From assembly GCF_012524075.1 (NCBI RefSeq), contig NZ_JAAZUI010000019.1:1-64000 (forward strand): a stretch of DNA of 64,000 nt, read 5' to 3'. The position numbers and the translations under genes were made by a program. Positions 1-8,203 of the stretch are shown piece after piece (position 1 is the stretch's first letter; each line of letters begins with the position of its first letter). The notes beneath the pieces were generated by a model. The model searched no databases. It was not told where the DNA came from and saw nothing but the letters and a program-made list of their open reading frames with translations. This DNA is from Lutibacter sp. B1 (GTDB taxonomy: Bacteria; Bacteroidota; Bacteroidia; Flavobacteriales; Flavobacteriaceae).

Positions 1-36
1 CAGAAAATCATTACTTAATAAATCTTCTTTCTTCAT
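1..36 (-). CDS. IS256-like transposase, N-terminal 12 residues only
   Basis: Only MKKEDLLSNDFL is visible before the window ends. IS256-family transposases in Bacteroidota commonly begin with a closely similar Met-Lys-Lys-Glu-(acidic)-Leu/Phe-Leu-x-x-Asp-Phe-Leu segment that leads into the DNA-binding region, which is why this is called a transposase. The catalytic DDE residues would lie to the left and cannot be seen. The gene reads leftward, away from the interrupted susC gene. The call depends on twelve residues plus the adjacent IS-like end. Confidence 0.45.
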   Translation of the reverse strand, partial: MKKEDLLSNDFL

Positions 37-64
37 GACTGTATAAAAGTTTAAAATTAAACAA

Positions 65-98
65 AAAAATATCGGGGGTTGCAACCCCCGATATTTTT
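65..98. terminator. Perfect 16-bp palindrome inside the IS end
   Basis: Two perfectly complementary 16-base arms (65-80 and 83-98) carry a GC core of ATCGGGGG/CCCCCGAT flanked by A and T runs, with only GC between them. This is a bidirectional intrinsic terminator shape. It sits between the IS end and the transposase start, so it would stop transcription entering from the susC side before it reaches the transposase. It would also stop transcription leaving the IS. Confidence 0.75.
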
Positions 99-123
99 AT
101 TTACACAGTTTATGAGATAGTGC

Positions 124-1542
124 TTTTTTGGTATACTAAGACATTTTAATTTTGCGGAACAAGATGAAATTGAATACTATTCTGAACGTAATGTTTTAGG
201 TGCTTATGGTCAAGCAGAATTCGGTTTTAAAGATTACCTATACATGACATTAGCAGGAAGAAATGACTGGGTTTCTAACTTATCAGAAGATAATAGATCT
301 ATTTTTTATCCTTCTGCCAGTATATCATTTATACCTACCAAAGCTATTGATGGTTTACGTGAAGGTGTTGTTTTAGATTATCTAAAACTAAGAGCCGGAT
401 ATGGTACATCAGCTAACTTCCCAACAGGTTACCCAATATCTTCAACTTTAGTATTAGACACACAAGATTTTCAAGACAGAACAGGCGTAAATGTTGTAAC
501 AAACACAACCGGAACTCAACTTGGGAACTCTAATTTAAAACCTGAAAGAATTGATGAACTAGAATTTGGTATTGAAACTCGAATGTTTGATAATCGTTTA
601 TCAATAGACGCTTCTGTCTATACTAGAAAAACCAAAGATCTAATTGTTGAAAGGCCTTTAGATCCATCAACAGGTTATACTTACACACAAACCAATGTTG
701 GTGAAATAAAAAATGATGGTGTTGAAATTGATTTAAGTTATGACATTTTTAGAAAAAGTGGAAATGGTTTTAACTGGACTACAAATTTTAACTGGTCTAC
801 AAGTGAATCTAAAGTAACTGATTTAGGTTTAGATACTGATATTGTAGTTTATGCTGGTTTTACTAATTTAGGAAATGCTGCCATTAAAGGAAAATCTTTA
901 GGCACCATGATAGGTACAGCTATTGATAGAGATGAAAATGGCAACTTTAAAGTAAATGCCGCAGGTAATTATGTGATTAAAAATGGAAATAATATTATTG
1001 GTGATGCTAATCCTGATTTCAACTTTAATATGTCAAACTCAATATCCTATAAAAACTTTAAATTAGGATTTTTATTTACTTGGGTAGAAGGAGGTGATAT
1101 TTATGCCCAAACTGTTCAAACATTACTAGGTAGGGGAAGTATTAATGACGATAAAGGAGATAGAACAAACTCCTTTATTTTACCGGGCGTTAACCCGACT
1201 GGTGAACCTAATACTACTCAAATTAATAACTCTGCTTATTATTTTGATAATGTACTATACGGTCCTGATGAGATGGGTGTGTACGATGCAACAGTATACA
1301 GGTTACAAGAAGTATCCTTAGGTTATAGTATACCGGATAAATATTTAGATAAAACTCCTTTTGGTAATTTAAGCATAACTCTTTCTGGTTATAACTTATG
1401 GTTTGATGCTCCTAACATGCCTAAAAATTCTAACTTTGACCCTAACGTTGCCGGTTTAGGAATTGGAAACGGTCGAGGATTTGAGTATTTAAACGGTCCA
1501 AGTTCAAAAAGATACGGAGTAAGTATAAAAGCTTCATTTTAA
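124..1542 (+). pseudogene. SusC/RagA TonB-dependent transporter, 5' truncated by IS
   Basis: The reading frame is open from an in-frame TAG at 118-120, just inside the IS, to the stop at 1542. Translation from 124 gives typical SusC beta-barrel sequence (GILRHFNF, then GAYGQAEFGFKDYLYMTLAGRNDW-type motifs) and ends with the classic C-terminal strand YGVSIKASF with a terminal Phe. About 470 residues remain of a protein that is normally about 1000. The signal peptide, carboxypeptidase-like domain, TonB box and plug are missing. The first ATG at 244 lies in the middle of a barrel strand and would not give an exported protein. The downstream susD partner is intact. Whether it is still expressed depends on a promoter in or near the IS, or an internal one. 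Confidence 0.9.
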
Positions 1543-1566
1543 TCAACTAAATTAAGATTTTACATT

Positions 1567-3195
1567 ATGAAAAAAATAAATAATTTAATAAAACTAATGT
1601 TGTTTTGTGGGGCATTCATTTTTAGCTCATGCGAAACTACTGAGTTGGATTTAACCGAAAATCCAAACGCCCTAACACCAAGTCAGGCTAATCCCGACTT
1701 TTTCTTAAACTCTATCCAAGAAGATTTTGCAAGGTTTGTAGAAAGCTTTGGTGCAACAGGAGCTGAAGTTACTCGTATAGACCATATGAGTGGTAGAGAC
1801 TATACAAATGCCTATTCTCCAACCGATTTTGATAGTGAATGGACATCGGCTTACAAAGGTATGATGGAGGATATAAGATTAATGAATATACTTGCTGAAG
1901 AATCAGAATTAAGTTATCATATAGGTATGGGACAAGTTTTTCAGGCCTATATCATGATAACTTTGGTTGATTTTTTTGGTGACGTTCCTTATACTGAAGC
2001 TTTATTAGGTAGTGAAAATTTAAACCCTAAAGCAGATTCTTCTGAAAGCATTTATACTACTGCCATCTCTTTATTAGACAATGCAATTAAAAACTTTAAT
2101 AGTAAAGCAGCAGCAGAACCTCAATATGATTTTTATTACGACGGAAATTGGGAATTATGGATAAAAGCTGCTAATACTATTAAAATGAAAGCTTATATCA
2201 CCACAAGATTAGTTGATGATAGTGCTGTAAATAATTTTAAAAATATTGTAAATTCAGGAAATTACATTAGTTCTATATCTGAAGATTTTCAATTTACTTG
2301 GGGAACTAATGAAATTCAACCTGATACACGCCACCCAAGATATGTAGGTAGTTATACTTCAACCGGAGGTGAAGATTACATGTCTAACTGGTTTATGAAT
2401 GAACTGTTAAGCACAAACGACCCTAGAAGATTTTATTACTTCTATCGTCAAAACGAATTCACACCGGGTAGTGAAGCAGAACCAGATGAAGAAAAACTAG
2501 ACTGCTCACTATATACTGCTCCTGCCCATTATGATGGATACACCTATTGTACACTCCCTAATGGTTACTGGGGAAGAGATCACGGTAACGATGCAGGTAT
2601 TCCGCCAGATGGTTTTGAAAGAACTTTAGTTGGAGTTTACCCTGCCGGAGGAGCTTTTGATGATAGTTCTTTTGAAGCAAAAGTTAATGGTGACGGAAGA
2701 GGCGGTGATGGAATTACTCCTGTTATGCTTTCGAGTTGGGTTGATTTTATGATAGCAGAAATTAAGGTTTTGGTTGATAAAAATGAAAGTGCCGGAAAAG
2801 ATTACTTTTTAAATGGTATAGAAAAATCCGTATCAAAAGTTATAAGTTTTGCTGATAGTGGTAGTGAAGAAGAAGAAGCTAATATTCAATCACATATGTT
2901 AGATATGGAAGGAGCCTATGATGATGCAAGTGACAAAATGGAAGTTGTAGCATCTCAATATTTTATAGCATTGTACGGTAACGGTATTGATGCTTATAAT
3001 TTTTACAGAAGAGTGGGTTACCCAACATCACTTCAACCAAACATTGAACCAAATCCAGGAGGGTTTATACGCTCTTTTTTCTACCCTGCCAATTACGCTA
3101 ATACAAATTCGAATTCAAAACAAAAAAACGGTGTAGATGTTCAAGTTTTTTGGGATACAAACCCTTCATCACCAGGCTTCCCAATTGCTAATTAA
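1567..3195 (+). CDS. SusD/RagB-like nutrient-binding lipoprotein (SusD-like_2 type)
   Basis: This is the surface-exposed partner of the truncated SusC just upstream, 24 bases away. The first 21 residues form a lipoprotein signal ending FSSC, so Cys22 is the predicted lipidation site. The N-terminal ENPNALTPSQANPDFFLNSIQ stretch, the helical YxIGMGQVFQAYIMITLVDFFGDVPYTEAL region (TPR-like helices near residues 118-145) and the C-terminal WVDFMIAEIK helix plus ALYGNGIDAYNFYRRVGYP are hallmarks of the SusD-like_2 group. At 542 residues it is in the normal range. It would bind the ligand and form the lid over the SusC barrel. With SusC broken it may be orphaned. The ligand is unknown. Confidence 0.9.
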   Translation: MKKINNLIKLMLFCGAFIFSSCETTELDLTENPNALTPSQANPDFFLNSIQEDFARFVESFGATGAEVTRIDHMSGRDYTNAYSPTDFDSEWTSAYKGMMEDIRLMNILAEESELSYHIGMGQVFQAYIMITLVDFFGDVPYTEALLGSENLNPKADSSESIYTTAISLLDNAIKNFNSKAAAEPQYDFYYDGNWELWIKAANTIKMKAYITTRLVDDSAVNNFKNIVNSGNYISSISEDFQFTWGTNEIQPDTRHPRYVGSYTSTGGEDYMSNWFMNELLSTNDPRRFYYFYRQNEFTPGSEAEPDEEKLDCSLYTAPAHYDGYTYCTLPNGYWGRDHGNDAGIPPDGFERTLVGVYPAGGAFDDSSFEAKVNGDGRGGDGITPVMLSSWVDFMIAEIKVLVDKNESAGKDYFLNGIEKSVSKVISFADSGSEEEEANIQSHMLDMEGAYDDASDKMEVVASQYFIALYGNGIDAYNFYRRVGYPTSLQPNIEPNPGGFIRSFFYPANYANTNSNSKQKNGVDVQVFWDTNPSSPGFPIAN

Positions 3196-3210
3196 TAAAA
3201 ACTTATAAAC

Positions 3211-4110
3211 ATGAAAAAAATAATAAATAAAATAATTTTAGTAGCATTGGTCTTTTCAGCCATCTCAAGTTGTAAAGATCCAGACAATGCAATATACGAT
3301 GTGTTTGATGACACTACTCAAGGAGCAATTTTAAGAACACTTGATTATGTTAGCGTTAATTTCAATTTATTTGATCCATCATCAACTTTTGAAGTAGTAA
3401 TCGAAGAACAAGATGTAGAAAACGGAGCATTATTATCTAAAGTTGATGTATATGTAAGTTTTGAAGATAATAAAGATGATGGTACCGATTACTCTAAACC
3501 GGAAATTTTAGTTACCTCATTTGACGCAAGTGAATTTACCAAAAGTGCTAATGGACTTCCTTCAACAAGTATTTTTACCACATTATCTGAAACATTAGCT
3601 GCGCTTAAATTAGCTGATGGTGAATATAATGGAGGAGATTTATTCTATTTTAGATTAGAGCTGGTACTAACAGATGGAAGAACATTTAGCTCTGATGATT
3701 CTAGTGCCGCTTTATCAGGTTCATACTTTAGTTCACCTTACGAATACAAAGTAGGTATGCTTTGTATTCCTGAAAGCCCATTTACAGGAGATTATGTTAT
3801 TAAAATGCAAGATTCATACGGAGATGGATGGCAAGGTTCTAAAATAACTGTAGAAATTGATGGTGAAAATACCGATGTTTTTCTTTTAGATTATTGGAGT
3901 TCAAGTGAACCTTATGGACCTATCTATTATGATTGGCAAGAAACAGTTACTGTTCCTGAAGGAACAAGTACACTTATATTTTCTTTTACCGCAGGAGATT
4001 ATCCTTCAGAAGTTACTTTCCAAATATATTCACCAAGTGGAAATTTAATTGCTGACGTTGGCCCAGGTCCAATAGAAGGAGAAATTGCATTAAATTTATG
4101 TGATGAGTAA
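3211..4110 (+). CDS. SusE-like accessory surface lipoprotein
   Basis: This is a 299-residue lipoprotein with a lipobox ending ISSC (Cys21), encoded 15 bases after susD, so it belongs to the same transcription unit. The N-terminal half (about 35-185) is rich in beta strands (AILRTLDYVSVNFNL, then DVYVSFEDN). The C-terminal part (about 190-297) contains a GDYVIKMQDSYGDGWQGS motif followed by strands, as in beta-sandwich modules found at the end of many Flavobacteria SusE-position proteins. By position and export it probably helps bind ligand at the cell surface. No enzymatic residues are apparent. It is not assigned to a named family with certainty. Confidence 0.65.
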   Translation: MKKIINKIILVALVFSAISSCKDPDNAIYDVFDDTTQGAILRTLDYVSVNFNLFDPSSTFEVVIEEQDVENGALLSKVDVYVSFEDNKDDGTDYSKPEILVTSFDASEFTKSANGLPSTSIFTTLSETLAALKLADGEYNGGDLFYFRLELVLTDGRTFSSDDSSAALSGSYFSSPYEYKVGMLCIPESPFTGDYVIKMQDSYGDGWQGSKITVEIDGENTDVFLLDYWSSSEPYGPIYYDWQETVTVPEGTSTLIFSFTAGDYPSEVTFQIYSPSGNLIADVGPGPIEGEIALNLCDE

Positions 4111-4124
4111 TTAAAAATCTAACG

Positions 4125-4151
4125 AAAAAACCGCAATATTGCGGTTTTTTT
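4125..4151 (+). terminator. Intrinsic terminator of the first Sus locus
   Basis: The arms AAAAAACCGCAATATTGCGG and its complement form a perfect hairpin centred on AATATT, followed by a T run, 15 bases after the lipoprotein stop codon. Confidence 0.9.
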
Positions 4152-4198
4152 AATACTATTAAAACTCTATATTTATAATATAATAATATTTTGAAAAT

Positions 4199-4918
4199 AT
4201 GAATTTTAAACTTTTATACTTCTGTTTTTTTACACCCTTGATTATTTTTTCACAACAAGAAAAAACTTATAATGCATATAGAACTCAAAACGCATACAAT
4301 AAGCTTATATATAAAATAACTAAATCAGGAACTGCACTTGAAGAACCTGTTGAAGGAAGTCCTTATTATTTTGATAATTTTCAAGAAGGAAAAATTTTAA
4401 TAAAAAATATACCTGAAGATAAAATTTACTCTTTAAGATACAATGCCTTTACAGATGAAGTTGAAGTCCAAAATAACAATGGCTTTGATTTTTTAATTAA
4501 AAACACAAATGTAAGTCTCACTATCGGAACTGATAAATACATATATTTTCCATTTCAATCAAAAGAAAAAAATAAAAATATTAAATTGGGTTTTTTTAAA
4601 TGTGTTTTTAATGGCAAAAAAATTATGCTTTTAGAAAGCAAAAGAAAAAAAATAAAAGAAGGAAAAAAAGCGCAAACTAGTTTAACAAATTCTTTCCCTT
4701 CAAAATATGTAGACCATATTACATACTACCTTGTAAAAAATTCAGAAAATATTGCAAAACCTATAAAACTGAGAAAAAAAGAAATAATTTCAACTATTGA
4801 TAGCAAACATCAAAAAGAAATGGCTTCTTTTATTAAAGAAAATCAATTAAACCTAAAGTCTATTAACGATTTAATAACTTTTTTTAAACATTATAACTCA
4901 TTACTAAATGAGCAATAA
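4199..4918 (+). CDS. Small secreted protein, paralogue of the one at 16769-17470
   Basis: This 239-residue protein has a signal peptide (residues 1-18, ending FSQ) and no lipobox, so it is probably periplasmic or surface-located. A central segment reads YSLRYNAFTDEVEVQNN. The C-terminus has LRKKEIISTID followed by a Lys-rich helix ending LITFFKHYNSL. The same order of elements (KYDTYKDRVLIKN, LKKKDIKSIL, LINYYYSL) is seen in the minus-strand protein at 16769-17470, so the two are diverged paralogues. Proteins with this YNxxxDxxEV pattern are common conserved unknowns in Flavobacteria. It stands alone between two Sus loci, after a terminator. Function unknown. Confidence 0.7.
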   Translation: MNFKLLYFCFFTPLIIFSQQEKTYNAYRTQNAYNKLIYKITKSGTALEEPVEGSPYYFDNFQEGKILIKNIPEDKIYSLRYNAFTDEVEVQNNNGFDFLIKNTNVSLTIGTDKYIYFPFQSKEKNKNIKLGFFKCVFNGKKIMLLESKRKKIKEGKKAQTSLTNSFPSKYVDHITYYLVKNSENIAKPIKLRKKEIISTIDSKHQKEMASFIKENQLNLKSINDLITFFKHYNSLLNEQ

Positions 4919-4995
4919 TTTCCTTCTTTTTAAACCACTAACTTAACCTATTTCTAAAAATTTTAGATTTTTAACACAAAAAAGTTTGGTGTATT

Positions 4996-5110
4996 AACAA
5001 ATTATTAAGATTTTTGACACAATTAATTCAAATAATTATATAATGAAAACAAAGTTAAATGGTTTTTTTACGCTATTATTAGCGTTACTAGTGCAAATTT
5101 CATTTGCACA
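4996..5110 (+). promoter_or_regulatory. Conserved susC leader with two hairpins in the signal-peptide codons
   Basis: The 45 bases before the ATG at 5043 closely match those before the ATG at 12242 (shared TTAAGATTTTTGACA, then a near-identical TTAATTCAAA stretch). Inside the coding sequence, ACGCT (5071-5075) pairs with AGCGT (5082-5086), and GTGCAAAT (5092-5099) pairs with ATTTGCAC (5103-5110). Both pairings are preserved in essence in the second gene although several codons between them changed. This suggests an RNA-level signal controlling translation or stability, but simple recent paralogy is also possible. Confidence 0.45.
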
Positions 5111-8100
5111 AGAAAAAACTGTTACGGGTATAGTTTCCGACGCAAGTGGACCTCTACCGGGAGTAACAGTTTTAGTTAAAGGTACAAATGTTGGTACTCA
5201 AACCGATTTTGATGGTAACTACACTATCAAAGCTAGCCCTGGAAACATCCTTCAATTCAGTTTTATTGGTATGAAAACTGTAGAAAAAGCAGTTGGAGCA
5301 TCTAATAAAATTGATATTGTAATGACAGAAAGTGCTGAAACTCTAGAAGAAGTTGTTGTTACTGGTTTCGGTAGAAAAGTTGAAAAAAGATCGGCAACTT
5401 ATTCTGTACAACAGATTGGTGGTGATGAAATGACTCAAGCCAGAGAAACCAATATTGTTAATTCATTATCTGGTAAAGTAGCTGGTGTACAAATTACAAA
5501 TAGCTCTGGTGCCGTTGGATCATCATCTAGAGTAGTTCTTAGGGGAGCCAGTTCTATAACAGGAGATAATCAGCCTTTATATGTTGTGAATGGTGTACCG
5601 CTGGAAAGTGGTAATTATGGGACTTCAAATTCAAGTGGTGGTGCTGATATGCCAAATGGTGTTTCTGACATTAACCCTGACGATATTGAATCAATGTCAG
5701 TACTTAAAGGACCTGCTGCTGCTGCACTTTATGGTGTTAGAGCAGCAAATGGTGTTATACAAATCAAAACTAAATCTGGATCTAAAGGTAGAGGCTTAGG
5801 TATTTCATTTAATACTACAACATCTTTCGAATCTCCTTTAGTTTTACCTAATTTCCAAAATTCATATGGTCAAGGTGGTAATCAAGATTATTTTGAATGG
5901 ATTGATGGTTCTTCGGGAGACGGAGGAGTTGATGAAAGTTGGGGACCTCCTTTAGATGTAGGATTAGAATTTGTTCAGTGGAATTCATATACAGTTGATG
6001 GCGCACCATTACCTTGGGTGTCTCAACCAGATAATATTAAAGATTTTTATGATACGGGAGTTACCTTAAACAATAGTATCTCTTTTAGTGGTGGTGCAGA
6101 AAATATTGGTTATAGATTATCTGTTGCTTCAATGAGTCAAACAGGTATGGTTCCTAATACCGATTTAAGAAGATTTTCTGTTGGTGGTTCTTCATCATAC
6201 ACAATCTCAGAAAAGTTAACAAGTTCTATAGATTTTAATTATACACGTTCTACAAGTGACAATTTTGTTACACAAGGTTATAATAATGAAAACCCTGTAC
6301 AACAAATGCTTTGGTCTGGTAGAAACGTTGATTTTACTTTACTTAAAGACTGGAGAAATTTACCTCTTTCACCTGTAGGTACTGCTGCTGAAGGAACTCC
6401 TTTAAACTGGAATACTGTTTTTCAAAATAACCCTTATTGGGTGTTAGACACAAATAGAAGAGAATATGAAAGAGATAGAATTGTGGGTAACATTGCTTTA
6501 AATTATGACTTTAATGAACATTTTAGTCTATCTACCAAAGTTGGTACTAACTTTTGGAATATGAGACAAAACAGAAGACAAGCTTTTGGAAGTAATGAAT
6601 CGCCAAACGGTTTTTATTCTGAAACTGCTCGTACTTTTTCTGAAACAAATGCTGAGGTTATAGGTTCTTACACAACAAAAATTACTGATGATTTAAATTT
6701 AGATTTTAGTGTTGGAGGTAATACCATGTATAAAAGAGCTGAATTACGTTATACAGCTGCTCCTCAACTTCAATTACCTAACCTTTATAATGTTAGTAAC
6801 TTAGCAGCGGGAAGCAGTTGGGTAGTAAACAACCAATATAGTGAGCAAAGAATTAATAGCTTATTTGGTTTTGGTAAATTGTCATATAAAGACTACCTAT
6901 TCTTAGAATTTTCTGGTAGAAATGACTGGACTAGTTTATTACCTGTTGAAGATAATTCATTCTTTTACCCATCAGTTTCTATGAGTGCTGTTATTACTGA
7001 TATGTTTAAAATTGATTCTAATGCTTTATCATTTTTGAAAGTTAGAGGAAGCTGGTCTGAAGTAGGTGGTATTGGAGCATTAAGCCCATATCAATTACAA
7101 CCTGTTTATGAATTTGAAACAGAAACATGGGGTGGAAACTCTGTAGCAATTTTACCTTCTCAATTAAATAATCCAAACATTAAATCAGAAACAACAAATG
7201 GTTACGAAGTTGGTATGGATGCAAGATTTTTTAATAGCAGATTACGTTTAAATGCTACTTATTACGATCAAACTAGTGAAGACTTAATAGTTCCTGTTCA
7301 AATATCTGCTTCATCAGGTTACTTAAGTACAGTACAAAATGTTGGTGAGATGAATAACAAAGGAATTGAATTACAATTAGGTGCAACTATAGTTGATAGC
7401 CGTGATTTTAAATTCGACTTAGATTTAAATTTTGCTAAAAATGAAAATACTGTAGAATCTTTAGGAGGATTAGAATCATTAGTTTTAGGTGGCCAATGGA
7501 ATATGACATTAGAAGCAAGAGAGGGTAAACCTTATGGTTCAATCGTTGGAACTTACTTTGAAAGAGGACCAAATGGAAAAGTTTTATATGAAGATGGTTT
7601 ACCTGTAATTGCAAGCGGCACAAAAGTATTAGGTAATATTAGTCCTGATTGGACTGGTGGAGCTAGTTTCACTTTTACTTATAAGGATTTTAGTTTAAAT
7701 ACTTTAATAGATGCTAAAATTGGTGGAGATATACATACTATGACAAATACATGGGGAAGATATGCGGGTGTTTTAGCAGAAACTGTTGTTGGTAGAGAAA
7801 CTGGTGTAGTAGGAGACGGTGTAATGTTAGTTGATGGGGAATATGTTCCTAACACAGTAGTAGTTAGTGCAGAACAATACAATAAAAGAGCTTATTCTAA
7901 CAGTGTAGTAGAAAGTTCAGTTTTTGATGCATCTTATGTTAAGCTTAGACAAGTAATGCTTACTTATAAAATGCCTAAAGACCTAATCAAGAATACATTA
8001 TTTACTGATATTAGTTTTTCATTAGTGGGACGTAATTTAGCAATATTACATAAGAATGTTCCTCATATTGATCCTGAATCATCTTTTAGTGATGATAATG

Positions 8101-8174
8101 CTGAGCAAGGACAAGAATTTGGTCAATTACCTTCTGCCAGAAGTGTTGGTTTTAATATTCAATTAAAACTATAA
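5043..8174 (+). CDS. SusC/RagA family TonB-dependent outer-membrane transporter
   Basis: A complete 1043-residue protein. Residues 1-22 are a signal peptide ending FAQ. Residues about 25-95 are a carboxypeptidase-regulatory-like beta-sandwich domain (GPLPGVTVLVKGT...GTQTDFDGNY). A TonB-box-like LEEVVVTGFG lies at 101-110, and the plug domain at about 115-245 (SLSGKVAGVQI, VVLRGASSITG, QPLYVVNGVP, AALYGVRAANGVIQIKTKSG). The rest is a 22-strand barrel ending RSVGFNIQLKL. It imports a ligand captured by the SusD lipoprotein encoded 29 bases downstream, driven by TonB-ExbBD. No sensor or sigma/anti-sigma gene is adjacent. The substrate cannot be deduced. Confidence 0.95.
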   Translation: MKTKLNGFFTLLLALLVQISFAQEKTVTGIVSDASGPLPGVTVLVKGTNVGTQTDFDGNYTIKASPGNILQFSFIGMKTVEKAVGASNKIDIVMTESAETLEEVVVTGFGRKVEKRSATYSVQQIGGDEMTQARETNIVNSLSGKVAGVQITNSSGAVGSSSRVVLRGASSITGDNQPLYVVNGVPLESGNYGTSNSSGGADMPNGVSDINPDDIESMSVLKGPAAAALYGVRAANGVIQIKTKSGSKGRGLGISFNTTTSFESPLVLPNFQNSYGQGGNQDYFEWIDGSSGDGGVDESWGPPLDVGLEFVQWNSYTVDGAPLPWVSQPDNIKDFYDTGVTLNNSISFSGGAENIGYRLSVASMSQTGMVPNTDLRRFSVGGSSSYTISEKLTSSIDFNYTRSTSDNFVTQGYNNENPVQQMLWSGRNVDFTLLKDWRNLPLSPVGTAAEGTPLNWNTVFQNNPYWVLDTNRREYERDRIVGNIALNYDFNEHFSLSTKVGTNFWNMRQNRRQAFGSNESPNGFYSETARTFSETNAEVIGSYTTKITDDLNLDFSVGGNTMYKRAELRYTAAPQLQLPNLYNVSNLAAGSSWVVNNQYSEQRINSLFGFGKLSYKDYLFLEFSGRNDWTSLLPVEDNSFFYPSVSMSAVITDMFKIDSNALSFLKVRGSWSEVGGIGALSPYQLQPVYEFETETWGGNSVAILPSQLNNPNIKSETTNGYEVGMDARFFNSRLRLNATYYDQTSEDLIVPVQISASSGYLSTVQNVGEMNNKGIELQLGATIVDSRDFKFDLDLNFAKNENTVESLGGLESLVLGGQWNMTLEAREGKPYGSIVGTYFERGPNGKVLYEDGLPVIASGTKVLGNISPDWTGGASFTFTYKDFSLNTLIDAKIGGDIHTMTNTWGRYAGVLAETVVGRETGVVGDGVMLVDGEYVPNTVVVSAEQYNKRAYSNSVVESSVFDASYVKLRQVMLTYKMPKDLIKNTLFTDISFSLVGRNLAILHKNVPHIDPESSFSDDNAEQGQEFGQLPSARSVGFNIQLKL

Positions 8175-8203
8175 CGTAAACTATTAAAAAAATATTTAAA
8201 GAT

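Larger units (their letters stand above)
1..123 (-). mobile_element. End of an IS256-like insertion sequence
   Basis: The left edge of the window appears to be the terminal part of an insertion sequence. On the minus strand the outer end reads GCACTATCTCATAAACTGTG, which resembles the terminal inverted repeats I recall for Bacteroidota IS256-family elements. A transposase-like start codon lies about 85 bases inside it, transcribed away from the end. The homology to SusC on the right begins immediately after this end, so the element most likely interrupted the susC gene. The exact boundary (120-124) and the target duplication cannot be verified because the other end is outside the window. The family assignment is an inference from the short transposase start and the end sequence. 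Confidence 0.6.

Noticed and set aside
244-1542. ATG at 244 as a genuine SusC start
   Set aside because: It lies within a conserved barrel motif (YLYMTLAGRNDW), and the frame continues upstream to the IS; the product would have no signal peptide.
7435-7882. Minus-strand reading frames inside the SusC gene
   Set aside because: They lie opposite a clear coding sequence, have odd composition and no upstream signals.
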